From positions 62,001 to 126,000 of the forward strand of contig CACWID010000002.1 in NCBI GenBank assembly GCA_902760865.1: 64,000 bases of DNA, read 5' to 3'. Of the stretch, positions 8,836 through 16,283 are shown in pieces. Positions within the stretch are counted from its first letter, which is position 1; every line of letters starts with the position of its first letter. Under the pieces are notes generated by a model that searched no databases, was not told the origin of the DNA, and was given only the letters and a program-made list of their open reading frames with translations. A program made the translations under genes and the position numbers. The DNA is from an uncultured Bacteroidales bacterium. GTDB taxonomy: Bacteria; Bacteroidota; Bacteroidia; Bacteroidales; Muribaculaceae.

Positions 8836-9340
8836 TTTATGGCCATTTTTACCCGATGTGATCCCACTATTTCCGCAGCTTTATGACAATGCAAAATGGC
8901 CGTTTCTAATAAACATGCATTCTGACAACACCAGAGAGACGACCACTCCCGAGCAGCGGCACTTGACTCACTTTACCACGGTCTGCGCCTACCGTTGCCA
9001 CATGGTACTTCCTCAGGCGGGAAGTCCAGGTTCGTGCCAGGAAGCCACCAAGGACGCCTCATCCACACTGTGAACAACCTGCAATTCCACACTGCTCAGG
9101 CCACACATAAACTACTGAATCACTTGAAGAAATATTGTATCTATGCTGAAAGAATCCAGATTATAGACGCCACCACAAACGATAGTATTGGTTCCTAATT
9201 GTTCTTGTTATCTTCTTTGTTTGCTTTATCTCAAAATATCGGCCAGTTTTTAGGTTACCAGCCATAACCAACGCGCTCAATAAGCCAAGGAAAACGGTAG
9301 CACAACAACCGAAATCCATATCATTAAAAATTCATAGTTT

Positions 9341-9520
9341 ATGAAAAAACATTTACTATTTTATTACAGCAGCACCGTACAGATGTTTTTACTTGCCACC
9401 TTCCTGGCGCTGAGGTTCGGGCCGATCAGTTCGGCATATTCTCCTAACGACCATTTCACGGCCTCTGTTACTCTGGCCGAAGGCGTGAGCGAGGGCAGCA
9501 TCTGGGCCCACAAGGTCTAG
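9341..9520 (+). pseudogene. 59-codon remnant with signal-peptide-like start
   Basis: The ATG at 9341 opens MKKHLLFYYSSTVQMFLLAT, a plausible secretion signal, then about 35 residues of soluble sequence before TAG at 9518-9520. The +1 frame continues for about 18 more codons (SSGNPHLVIASNGTGVS) beyond that stop, which could mark a frameshifted, shortened secreted protein. It is the only rightward frame in an otherwise leftward locus. It could equally be a chance frame. Confidence 0.25.
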
Positions 9521-9777
9521 CGGCAATCCGCACCTTGTCATAGCCAGCAACGGCACGGGTGTGTCATAATTCAACTGCTAAAACTATAACCGCCCTGTGG
9601 GCGGGAAATTAATCAAATTAATTAAAAATTTTTATTAATATGATAATATTATCAATTTTAATTTAAAAATTTGCTTTAATTTGGCTTCGCCGAGCTAAAG
9701 ATTCCCGTGCGATAGCACGGTTATATTACCGAGTCGCAATGATGACACATCCTCTGCTTTTTCGAGGTCAAATGGGG

Positions 9778-10773
9778 TCAGCTGCGGTTGCGATGGAAGC
9801 GGTAAAGCGGGCGGGCGATGGGCAGGAGCCACAGGTGACCGAAAGCCGCATTCAGCAGGCGCGACATCAGGCCGCCGCCTTGCAGCGGGAACAGCGACAA
9901 TTCCCTCAACCTGGCTATCTTGGGCTTGATTTCGCCGGAGCGCTGATCGCTCAGCATCAACCTGGTCAACAGGTTAGAAGAAAAAATCTGTTGTTGAAAG
10001 AGGAATCGTTTCTGTATCGCAGCATCCTGGCCGCCTTTGCATTCCTCCAGGAAATTGATTCCCTTGATGATATCTTCACATTGACTGCTCAATCGAGCGG
10101 AATTCTTTGTGTTAGTGGCGGATGTCGGGCGGAACAAATAATAGTACATCTTGGCGTCGGTCCTTGCCATCCGCCAATTGCCCAACAGAATAGAAACGCT
10201 AAACACGGTATCCTCACAAATGCTCATTTTAGGGAAGCGATGGTCCCCGATAGCGCTTCTACGGTACAGATAGGTGGTACTGATTCCGAAACGGTATTTC
10301 TGAATGAAATCCAGAGAGGTACCGCGCCAGACGATGTCGTTATTGCCGGAATCGACAGGCATTTCTATGTCGGCATTGCCCTCGACAATAGCAATTCCGA
10401 AAGACAGGATGTCAATCTGCTCTTTTTCGGCCAGGGTCAGTAACTGGTAATAGCCGTCTTTCACAAAAACGTCATCCGGGTCAAAGAAAGTAACCCAGGT
10501 TCCTCTTGCGATATCCAAGGCCCCGTTTCGACCGGCCGACACGCCTTCGTTCTGCTTTTTGTCAATGATGACGACATTGTCAGGATAGCGCTCTTTGAAT
10601 CTGCTGAGTTTCTGTATTGTACCGTCGGTGCTGGCATCATTGATGAAGATGATCTCATAGTCCGTTCTACCTCCCCACTGATTCTCGAGACACGAGAGAG
10701 ACTTGTCAAGATACTGCTCGACATTGTAGCACGGCACGATGACCGACAGGCTGATAATCTCTTGATCCTTCAT
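9778..10773 (-). CDS. Family-2 glycosyltransferase
   Basis: A 331-residue GT2 enzyme. SLSVIVPCYNVEQYL (about 8-22) opens the fold, NDASTDG (45-51) is the nucleotide-binding turn, and FFDPDD (about 96-101) is the DXD-type metal motif. GVSAGRNGAL lies between them. The C-terminal part is basic and helical and ends HLWLLPIARPLYRFHRNRS, probably membrane-peripheral. It is only distantly related to the pair at 4.4-6.4 kb. It lies 13 bp downstream of the acetyltransferase gene and is the last gene of that short operon. Confidence 0.87.
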   Translation of the reverse strand: MKDQEIISLSVIVPCYNVEQYLDKSLSCLENQWGGRTDYEIIFINDASTDGTIQKLSRFKERYPDNVVIIDKKQNEGVSAGRNGALDIARGTWVTFFDPDDVFVKDGYYQLLTLAEKEQIDILSFGIAIVEGNADIEMPVDSGNNDIVWRGTSLDFIQKYRFGISTTYLYRRSAIGDHRFPKMSICEDTVFSVSILLGNWRMARTDAKMYYYLFRPTSATNTKNSARLSSQCEDIIKGINFLEECKGGQDAAIQKRFLFQQQIFSSNLLTRLMLSDQRSGEIKPKIARLRELSLFPLQGGGLMSRLLNAAFGHLWLLPIARPLYRFHRNRS

Positions 10774-10786
10774 GGCTTATGGTTTC

Positions 10787-11389
10787 CTAATTCTTCACCT
10801 CTTTGCGCTTGACAATCTCTGCCTTGGGCGACGCCACGGTGCAGTTGTCGGGAACGTCTTCGAGCACAATAGCGCCGGCAGCGATGTTCACATTGTTGCC
10901 AATCTTAACATCACCAATGATGATAGCGCCAGAACCGATGCGGACGTTGTTGCCGATAATCGGGCAGCCTTTACCTCTATAACCTATTGTGACGAGTTGG
11001 TTAATCATACAGTTTTCACCCACCGACTGGGCACTAATTACGGTACCATGACCATGCTGAATATATAGCCCCCCACCAAATTTATCACGTGGAACGTCAA
11101 ATCCCATCGATACACCTTTTCCCATCAAGAACTTAACAACCAAACGAAGATCTCCAATCCTATATAAGAAAAGCTTCCTAAAATCTGAACTCCACATGAG
11201 ATTTAACATTAACAGCAACAAACGATTCATTGATGCTCGGTGCTGAAAGGCGGCATAGGCATTCAGATCCATATCAATCTTATCCTTCTGAGAACTAGAA
11301 AAATATACCAAAATCCAGATTAATTCAACCGGTATAAGGACGATCATCTGAAACACCTTCAATATTTTGATAAACTTACTCAACATCAC
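10787..11389 (-). CDS. Left-handed beta-helix (hexapeptide) O-acetyltransferase
   Basis: A 200-residue protein. Residues about 12-30 are hydrophobic (FQMIVLIPVELIWILVYF). From about residue 100 it has the isoleucine-patch hexapeptide pattern, such as GGGLYIQHGHGTVIS, IGNNVRIGSGAIIIGDVKIG and NNVNIAAGAIVLEDVPDN. The QHGHGTVIS segment resembles the catalytic His region of serine acetyltransferase-type enzymes. In this locus it is more likely to acetylate a sugar than serine. The gene is AT-richer than most of the window. It heads a two-gene leftward operon with the glycosyltransferase. Confidence 0.82.
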   Translation of the reverse strand: MMLSKFIKILKVFQMIVLIPVELIWILVYFSSSQKDKIDMDLNAYAAFQHRASMNRLLLLMLNLMWSSDFRKLFLYRIGDLRLVVKFLMGKGVSMGFDVPRDKFGGGLYIQHGHGTVISAQSVGENCMINQLVTIGYRGKGCPIIGNNVRIGSGAIIIGDVKIGNNVNIAAGAIVLEDVPDNCTVASPKAEIVKRKEVKN

Positions 11390-11621
11390 CTTGATTGTTT
11401 ATTAGATTCTTATCCCCAGATAATAGTTACCCAGGATATTCAACATCTGATTTTGGACAAAAGTAGTCACAAATTCCAACATAGCAAAAAAAACTTCACA
11501 AAAATGCGGTCACCGGCAAACTAGCACGCCATCGCCGCGCCGACACCCGCATAACGGCTCACGGCAGCGACAAAAAGACAAAAACTGCTACGCTTATTGC
11601 CGCTTTCATCATTTTTTATTG

Positions 11622-11629
11622 TAATTTTG
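11622..11629 (+). promoter_or_regulatory. -7 promoter element upstream of pdxA
   Basis: TAATTTTG matches the Bacteroidetes -7 consensus TAnnTTTG and lies 32 bp before the pdxA ATG. The -33 element is weak (TTG at 11597-11599). Confidence 0.5.
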
Positions 11630-11661
11630 CATCTGCTATTTATCAAACAGAGAAAAACAAA

Positions 11662-12768
11662 ATGAACGAAGAGAATAAACGACTCAGGGTGGGTATCACC
11701 ATCGGCGACACTAACGGCATCGGTATCGAAGTGGCCCTGAAGGCCGTCTCGGTTCCCGAGATGATGGACATGTGCACCCCCCTCATCTACGGCTCGAGTA
11801 AAATCATCAGCTATCACCGCAACGCCTGCAACCTGCCGGGCTTCCAAATCAACCATACCAAGAGCGCCGACAAGATCAAGGACAATATGCCCAATCTTGT
11901 CGAGTGCATTGATCAGGACATCAAGATTGAGCTGGGCCATCCCACCAAGCAGGCCGGGCAAGCGGCATTCATCGCCCTCGAGGCAGCCGTTCGCGACCTC
12001 AAGGCCGGCCTAATCGACGTGCTCGTCACCGCTCCCATCAGCAAGGACAACATCCAGAGCGAGCAGTTCCAGTTCCCCGGACACACCGAGTATCTCGAGA
12101 GCGCCATCGGCGACGGCAACAAAGCCCTGATGATCCTGTGCAATGCCAACCTGCGCATCGCCCTGGCAACAATCCACCTGCCGCTGTCCAAGGTTCCCAC
12201 CGCCCTCAACGCTGACGGAATCCGCAATAAACTGCAGTTGCTGAACGACTCGCTCAAGCGCGACTTCAACATCGACGGACCGCGCATCGCCGTCCTCTCG
12301 CTCAATCCCCACGGCGGAGAAAACGGCATCCTCGGCACCGAGGAGAAGGACATCATCATCCCGGCAATGCAACAGGCCCAGGACGAGGACGGCATCCTCT
12401 GCTTCGGTCCCTTCGCCGCCGACGGCTTCTTCGGCGCACGCCAGTACCGCCGCTTCGACGGCGTGCTGGCCATGTACCACGACCAGGGCCTGGCACCGTT
12501 CAAAACCATCGCCATGGACGAGGGCGTGAACTTCACCGCCGGCCTGCCCTATGTGCGCACCAGCCCGGACCACGGTACCGGCTATGACATCGCCGGACAA
12601 GGCATCGCCAACGAGACATCGATGCGCCATGCCATCTACACCGCCATCGACGTGTACCGCAACCGCATCCGCTATGACGAGGCACGCCAGAACCCGCTGC
12701 CCAAGCTCTTCCAGGACCGCGGGCGCGATAACGTGAAACTCGACCTCACCAAGGGGGAGCAGCAGTAA
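11662..12768 (+). CDS. pdxA: 4-hydroxythreonine-4-phosphate dehydrogenase
   Basis: A 368-residue PdxA, the NAD-dependent enzyme that oxidises 4-phosphohydroxy-L-threonine in the DXP-dependent pyridoxal phosphate pathway. GITIGDTNGIGIE (about 11-23) is the family opening (usually GDPAGIGPE). VTAPISKDNI, PGHTEYLE, LNPHGGENG and MYHDQGLAPFK follow in the usual order, with metal-ligand histidines in the last three. TSPDHGTGYDIAGQG closes the active site. It is longer than the E. coli enzyme (about 330), as is common in Bacteroidetes. It is followed after 36 bp by a HAD gene, so the two may be co-transcribed. Confidence 0.93.
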   Translation: MNEENKRLRVGITIGDTNGIGIEVALKAVSVPEMMDMCTPLIYGSSKIISYHRNACNLPGFQINHTKSADKIKDNMPNLVECIDQDIKIELGHPTKQAGQAAFIALEAAVRDLKAGLIDVLVTAPISKDNIQSEQFQFPGHTEYLESAIGDGNKALMILCNANLRIALATIHLPLSKVPTALNADGIRNKLQLLNDSLKRDFNIDGPRIAVLSLNPHGGENGILGTEEKDIIIPAMQQAQDEDGILCFGPFAADGFFGARQYRRFDGVLAMYHDQGLAPFKTIAMDEGVNFTAGLPYVRTSPDHGTGYDIAGQGIANETSMRHAIYTAIDVYRNRIRYDEARQNPLPKLFQDRGRDNVKLDLTKGEQQ

Positions 12769-12804
12769 CCCCACCGACAAGACACTGTAAGCAAATAAAA
12801 AGAT

Positions 12805-13500
12805 ATGATTAAAGGCATCATCTTTGACTACGGCGGAACCCTCGACAGCCGCGGCGTGCACTGGAGCGAAGTGCTCTGGCAAGGTTACCTCAAGGCCCGC
12901 GTGCCCATCGACAAAACGACCTTCAGGACCGCCTATGTCGAGGCCGAGCGAGCGTTAGCGCGTGAACGCATCATCCTGCCGCAGGACAACTTCCACGACC
13001 TGCTCCGCAAGAAGGTGGCGCTCGAAATCGGTTTTCTCGCCGACAAGCCCGACCAAGCGACGTGCGACCTGTGGACCGACCAGATAGCCGAATACTGCGA
13101 CAACGCTGCCCGCAGCTGTATCGCCGAGGCACGTCCCGTCCTGGAAAAGCTGTACAGACGCTTCCCGATGATGCTGGTCAGCAACTTCTACGGCAACATT
13201 GACGAGGTGCTGCGCGCCTACGGCATCCGCGACCTCTTCAAGGGTATCATCGAGAGCGCCGTCGTGGGTGTACGCAAGCCCAACCCCACGCTGTTCCGCC
13301 TGGGCGTTGACGCCCTGGAACTGTCGCCATCAGACGTACTGGTCGTGGGCGACAGCCTGCGCAAGGACATCGAGCCGGCCGAGAAACTCGGTTGCCAGGT
13401 CCTGTGGCTCAAGGGCAAAGGATGGACCGAGGAGGAAGACCAGCAGACTCACCCCCGCACCATCACAGCCATCCAGCAGGTGCTCGACTACATCAACTGA
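12805..13500 (+). CDS. HAD-superfamily hydrolase with DYGGT motif I
   Basis: A 231-residue HAD protein. Motif I is FDYGGTLDS (7-15): the nucleophile Asp8 is present, but the usual acid/base Asp at +2 is Gly. MLVSNFYGN gives motif II, GVRKPNPTLF gives the motif III Lys, and VVGDSLRKDIEPA gives motif IV. The cap is helical. Loss of the +2 Asp suggests altered chemistry or slow phosphatase activity, though DxGGT variants occur in genuine hydrolases. The gene is 65 bp before a nucleotidyltransferase gene and may act with it and inositol-phosphate synthase. Confidence 0.8.
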   Translation: MIKGIIFDYGGTLDSRGVHWSEVLWQGYLKARVPIDKTTFRTAYVEAERALARERIILPQDNFHDLLRKKVALEIGFLADKPDQATCDLWTDQIAEYCDNAARSCIAEARPVLEKLYRRFPMMLVSNFYGNIDEVLRAYGIRDLFKGIIESAVVGVRKPNPTLFRLGVDALELSPSDVLVVGDSLRKDIEPAEKLGCQVLWLKGKGWTEEEDQQTHPRTITAIQQVLDYIN

Positions 13501-13565
13501 GGCCCCGCCCCTTCGGCCGTTGGCATCAAGTTTGCACTATACATTATAATATAAGAGAAATTAAT

Positions 13566-14264
13566 ATGAATTACGCTATCATCGCTGCCGGCGAGGGCTC
13601 ACGCCTCGCACAAGAAGGTGTCGCCAAGCCCAAACCCCTCGTTGAACTGCAAGGCGAGCCCATGATCGGCCGCCTCATTAATATCATGCTGCGCTGCAAT
13701 GCCCAGAGCATCAGCATTATCGTCAACGAACACATGACCGAGGTGCGCCAGTATCTCGAGAACCTGGAATTGCCCGTGCCGCTCAATCTCGTGGTCAAGA
13801 CCACGCCCAGTTCGATGCACAGCCTGTGGCACCTGAGCCGCGTAATTCCCCGCGGGAAATTCTGCCTCACCACGGTGGACACCATCTTCAAGGAGCCCGA
13901 CTTCAAGGGCTACATCGAAGCCTTTGAGCACGACACAGAACACGATGGCATGTGGGCCGTGACCCCCTTTGTCGACGACGAGAAGCCCTTGTGGGTCGAT
14001 GTGGACGAGCAGATGAACATCACGGCCTTCAGGGATCAGAGCTGGGAGGGCGCCCAGTACGTCTCGGGTGGCGTCTATGCCATGACCGACAAGGCGTTCA
14101 GCGTACTGGACCAGTGCATCGAGCAGGGAATCAGCCGCATGCGCAACTTCCAGCGGGCGCTCGTCGATGCGGGACACCGCCTGCAGGCTTACAGCATCGA
14201 CAAAATCGTTGATGTGGACCATGCCGACGACATCGCCACCGCCGAGGCCTTTCTCGCCTCCTGA
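13566..14264 (+). CDS. Sugar/polyol-phosphate nucleotidyltransferase
   Basis: A 232-residue enzyme starting MNYAIIAAGEGSRL at the ATG at 13566; a longer frame runs back into the HAD gene, but homology begins here. AAGEGSRLAQEG and KPKPLVELQG are the nucleotide-binding signature, and CLTTVDTIFKEPD (about 99-111) has the metal Asp. Size and motifs resemble phosphocholine or inositol-phosphate cytidylyltransferase domains rather than hexose-1-phosphate thymidylyltransferases. The next gene makes inositol phosphate, so a CTP:inositol-1-phosphate cytidylyltransferase role is a reasonable inference, not shown. Confidence 0.78.
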   Translation: MNYAIIAAGEGSRLAQEGVAKPKPLVELQGEPMIGRLINIMLRCNAQSISIIVNEHMTEVRQYLENLELPVPLNLVVKTTPSSMHSLWHLSRVIPRGKFCLTTVDTIFKEPDFKGYIEAFEHDTEHDGMWAVTPFVDDEKPLWVDVDEQMNITAFRDQSWEGAQYVSGGVYAMTDKAFSVLDQCIEQGISRMRNFQRALVDAGHRLQAYSIDKIVDVDHADDIATAEAFLAS

Positions 14265-14716
14265 TGCCGCCGAGCCTTGCCACATGAGCCAGAAATAAGA
14301 ATTGCGGGACGTCCGACCCATTCAGGGCCGTCCCGCAATTTCATCGCCCGGATTCCATCCGGCACTTTTCAGTTCAGGCAGGAGGCAGCAACATGTCACC
14401 CGATTCAGAACGAACGTCGAGACCAAAGCCCCCCGATAAGGGCACTTTTTCGTCCAAAATGCCCCTAGGCATCATTAATCATCCTTAACATTAAAAGCCT
14501 AAATTTTAGATTTTTTGTGTGTTTTTGATGACTTACGGCCAAAATTTAACAAAATTAAATCCATTTTTCATATTCTTTTAGACCTCAATTCAAAAAAAGG
14601 CTGTAATTTAGCGCCGTTTTTTCGCGAGAGTGAATCAAACGAGAACGCTGTGCCCTCGTGTTGAGGACAAAATAATTAGAGAAATATCAACATTATTACA
14701 TTAAACTAATAACATT
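14265..14716. other. Intergenic leader region of inositol-phosphate synthase
   Basis: This 452-bp gap holds the hairpin at 14300-14340 and then an AT-rich stretch from about 14480 leading to the next gene. TAATTTAG at 14604-14611 is one base off the -7 consensus and could be its promoter, giving a leader of about 100 nt. No gene was seen. Confidence 0.45.
14300..14340 (+). terminator. Hairpin after the nucleotidyltransferase gene
   Basis: AATTGCGGGACG (14300-14311) and CGTCCCGCAATT (14329-14340) form a perfect 12-bp stem with a 17-nt loop, starting 36 bp after the stop codon. Only three T residues follow, so termination may be partial. Confidence 0.55.
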
Positions 14717-16021
14717 ATGGGAGAAATCGCTAAGCCCGCTACCGGCAAGTTAGGAATTATGGTAGTAGGATTGGGTGCCGTGAGCACCACGTTCATGACC
14801 GGCGTTATGATGGCTCGCAAGGGTCTTGCAAAGCCCGTCGGCAGCATGACACAGTACGACAAGATTCGCATTGGCAAAGGCGAAAACAAGAAGTATCTGC
14901 ACTATAAAGATATCGTATCGATGCCCACCCTTGATGACCTCGTGTTTGCAGCATGGGATGTATTCCCCGCTAACGCCTATGAGAGCGCCATCAACGCTGA
15001 GGTACTGAAAGAGAAGGACATTGAGCCCGTTAAGGACGAACTGCTGAAGATCAAGCCCCTGAAGGCCGCTTTTGACAAGAACTATGCAAAGCGTCTGGAC
15101 GGTGACAACGTGAAGCAGTGCAAGGACCGTTGGGACATGACCGAGCAAATCCGCGAGGACATCCGCAACTTCAAGAAGGAGACCGGCGTTGACCGCGTCG
15201 TTGTTCTGTGGGCCGCCTCGACCGAGATTTACGTTGAGCCCGACATGAAGTATCATGGCACCATGGCTGCTCTGGAGCAGGCTATGAAGGACAACGTGGT
15301 TGACAAGGTTGCCCCCTCGATGTGCTACGCTTATGCAGCACTGGCTGAGGGTTGCCCCTTCGTCATGGGCGCCCCCAACACCACCGTTGACATTCCCGCC
15401 ATGTGGGAAATGGCAGAGAAGACCCAGATGCCTATCGCCGGCAAGGACTTCAAGACCGGCCAGACCCTGGTGAAGAGCGGTTTCGCTCCCATCATCGGCA
15501 CCCGCATGCTCGGCCTTAGCGGCTGGTTCTCGACCAACATCCTGGGTAACCGTGACGGTCTCGTTCTCGATGAGCCCGCCAACTTCCGCACCAAGGAGGT
15601 CAGCAAGCTGTCGACCCTCGAGTCCATCCTCGTTGCTGACGATCAGCCCGACCTGTACAGCGAGTACTTCCACAAGGTACGCATCAACTACTACCCGCCC
15701 CGCAACGACAACAAGGAGGGCTGGGACAACATCGACATCTTCGGTTGGATGGGTTATCCCATGCAGATCAAGATCAACTTCCTGTGCCGCGACTCTATCC
15801 TCGCTGCACCCTTGTGCCTTGACCTGTGTCTGCTCATCGACCTGGCACGCCGTGCTGGCCGCTACGGCACTCAGCGCTTCCTGAGCTTCTTCCTCAAGAG
15901 CCCGATGCACGACTACACCAAGGACGAGGTTCCCGTTAACCACCTGTTCCAGCAGTATGTAATGCTGAAGAACGCCATCCGCGAGATGGGCGGTTATGAG
16001 GCCGACGAGGAAATCGACTAA
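14717..16021 (+). CDS. Inositol-3-phosphate synthase (myo-inositol-phosphate synthase)
   Basis: A 434-residue NAD-dependent synthase converting glucose 6-phosphate to 1D-myo-inositol 3-phosphate. GKLGIMVVGLGAVSTTFMTG (about 9-28) is the NAD-binding opening. FAPIIGTRMLGLSGWFSTNI followed by LGNRDGLVLDEP is the characteristic central segment, with the S-x-x-N-x-x-x-N-x-DG pattern. DIFGWMGYPMQIKINFLCRD closes the catalytic domain. Bacteroides and Prevotella use this enzyme for inositol phospholipids and sphingolipids. The nucleotidyltransferase upstream and the capsule genes downstream suggest use in lipid or envelope polymers. A strong terminator follows. Confidence 0.93.
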   Translation: MGEIAKPATGKLGIMVVGLGAVSTTFMTGVMMARKGLAKPVGSMTQYDKIRIGKGENKKYLHYKDIVSMPTLDDLVFAAWDVFPANAYESAINAEVLKEKDIEPVKDELLKIKPLKAAFDKNYAKRLDGDNVKQCKDRWDMTEQIREDIRNFKKETGVDRVVVLWAASTEIYVEPDMKYHGTMAALEQAMKDNVVDKVAPSMCYAYAALAEGCPFVMGAPNTTVDIPAMWEMAEKTQMPIAGKDFKTGQTLVKSGFAPIIGTRMLGLSGWFSTNILGNRDGLVLDEPANFRTKEVSKLSTLESILVADDQPDLYSEYFHKVRINYYPPRNDNKEGWDNIDIFGWMGYPMQIKINFLCRDSILAAPLCLDLCLLIDLARRAGRYGTQRFLSFFLKSPMHDYTKDEVPVNHLFQQYVMLKNAIREMGGYEADEEID

Positions 16022-16040
16022 CCATCCCACTTGACTAACC

Positions 16041-16081
16041 ACAAGGGCGACCGCCACCAGAGGCAGTCGCCCTTGTTTTTT
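16041..16081 (+). terminator. Rho-independent terminator
   Basis: ACAAGGGCGAC (16041-16051) pairs with GTCGCCCTTGT (16066-16076) around a 14-nt loop, followed by a run of T. It lies 19 bp after the inositol-phosphate synthase stop. Confidence 0.9.
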
Positions 16082-16169
16082 ACCCCACCCCAGCGAGAAG
16101 CCCGACGGATGGCAGTCTTCACCGGCCCTGCCTGTTAAAAAAATATTAATATTTTTTATTAATGTATCT

Positions 16170-16201
16170 TTTGCCATTTAAAGCGAATTGCAGTAAATTT
16201 G
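16170..16201 (+). promoter_or_regulatory. Consensus promoter of the Wzc/ugd operon
   Basis: TTTG (16170-16173), 20 bp, then TAAATTTG (16194-16201): a full match to the Bacteroidetes -33/-7 consensus. It lies 82 bp before the Wzc-like start codon. Confidence 0.75.
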
Positions 16202-16283
16202 CAGCGTTTTATGCACAATTGGCTCCTCAACAGCGAGCCAGTGATTGTTTTTTATCTAAATAAAAGAAGATAATTAGCTGATT

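Larger units (their letters stand above)
8641..9777. other. Gene-poor gap inside the capsule locus
   Basis: About 1.1 kb without a convincing gene. It contains the capsule promoter at 8804-8835, an inverted repeat GGCCATTTT/AAAATGGCC (8841-8849 and 8893-8901) just upstream of that promoter, a 59-codon frame with a signal-like N-terminus (9341-9520), a small GC hairpin ACCGCCC-TGT-GGGCGG near 9588, and a very AT-rich tract from about 9600 to 9690. Short frames elsewhere show no recognisable protein. It may be the scar of a lost gene. Confidence 0.5.

Noticed and set aside
8804-8901. Invertible capsule promoter as in Bacteroides fragilis
   Set aside because: The inverted repeat GGCCATTTT/AAAATGGCC lies beside the promoter and does not flank it; no recombinase gene or matching outer repeats were seen.
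9001-9080. tRNA-like segment (GGTTCGTGCC)
   Set aside because: No cloverleaf could be formed around it and the T-arm consensus is incomplete.
10787-11389. Serine acetyltransferase (cysE) for cysteine synthesis
   Set aside because: The N-terminal membrane-like segment and the glycosyltransferase partner point to polysaccharide acetylation instead.
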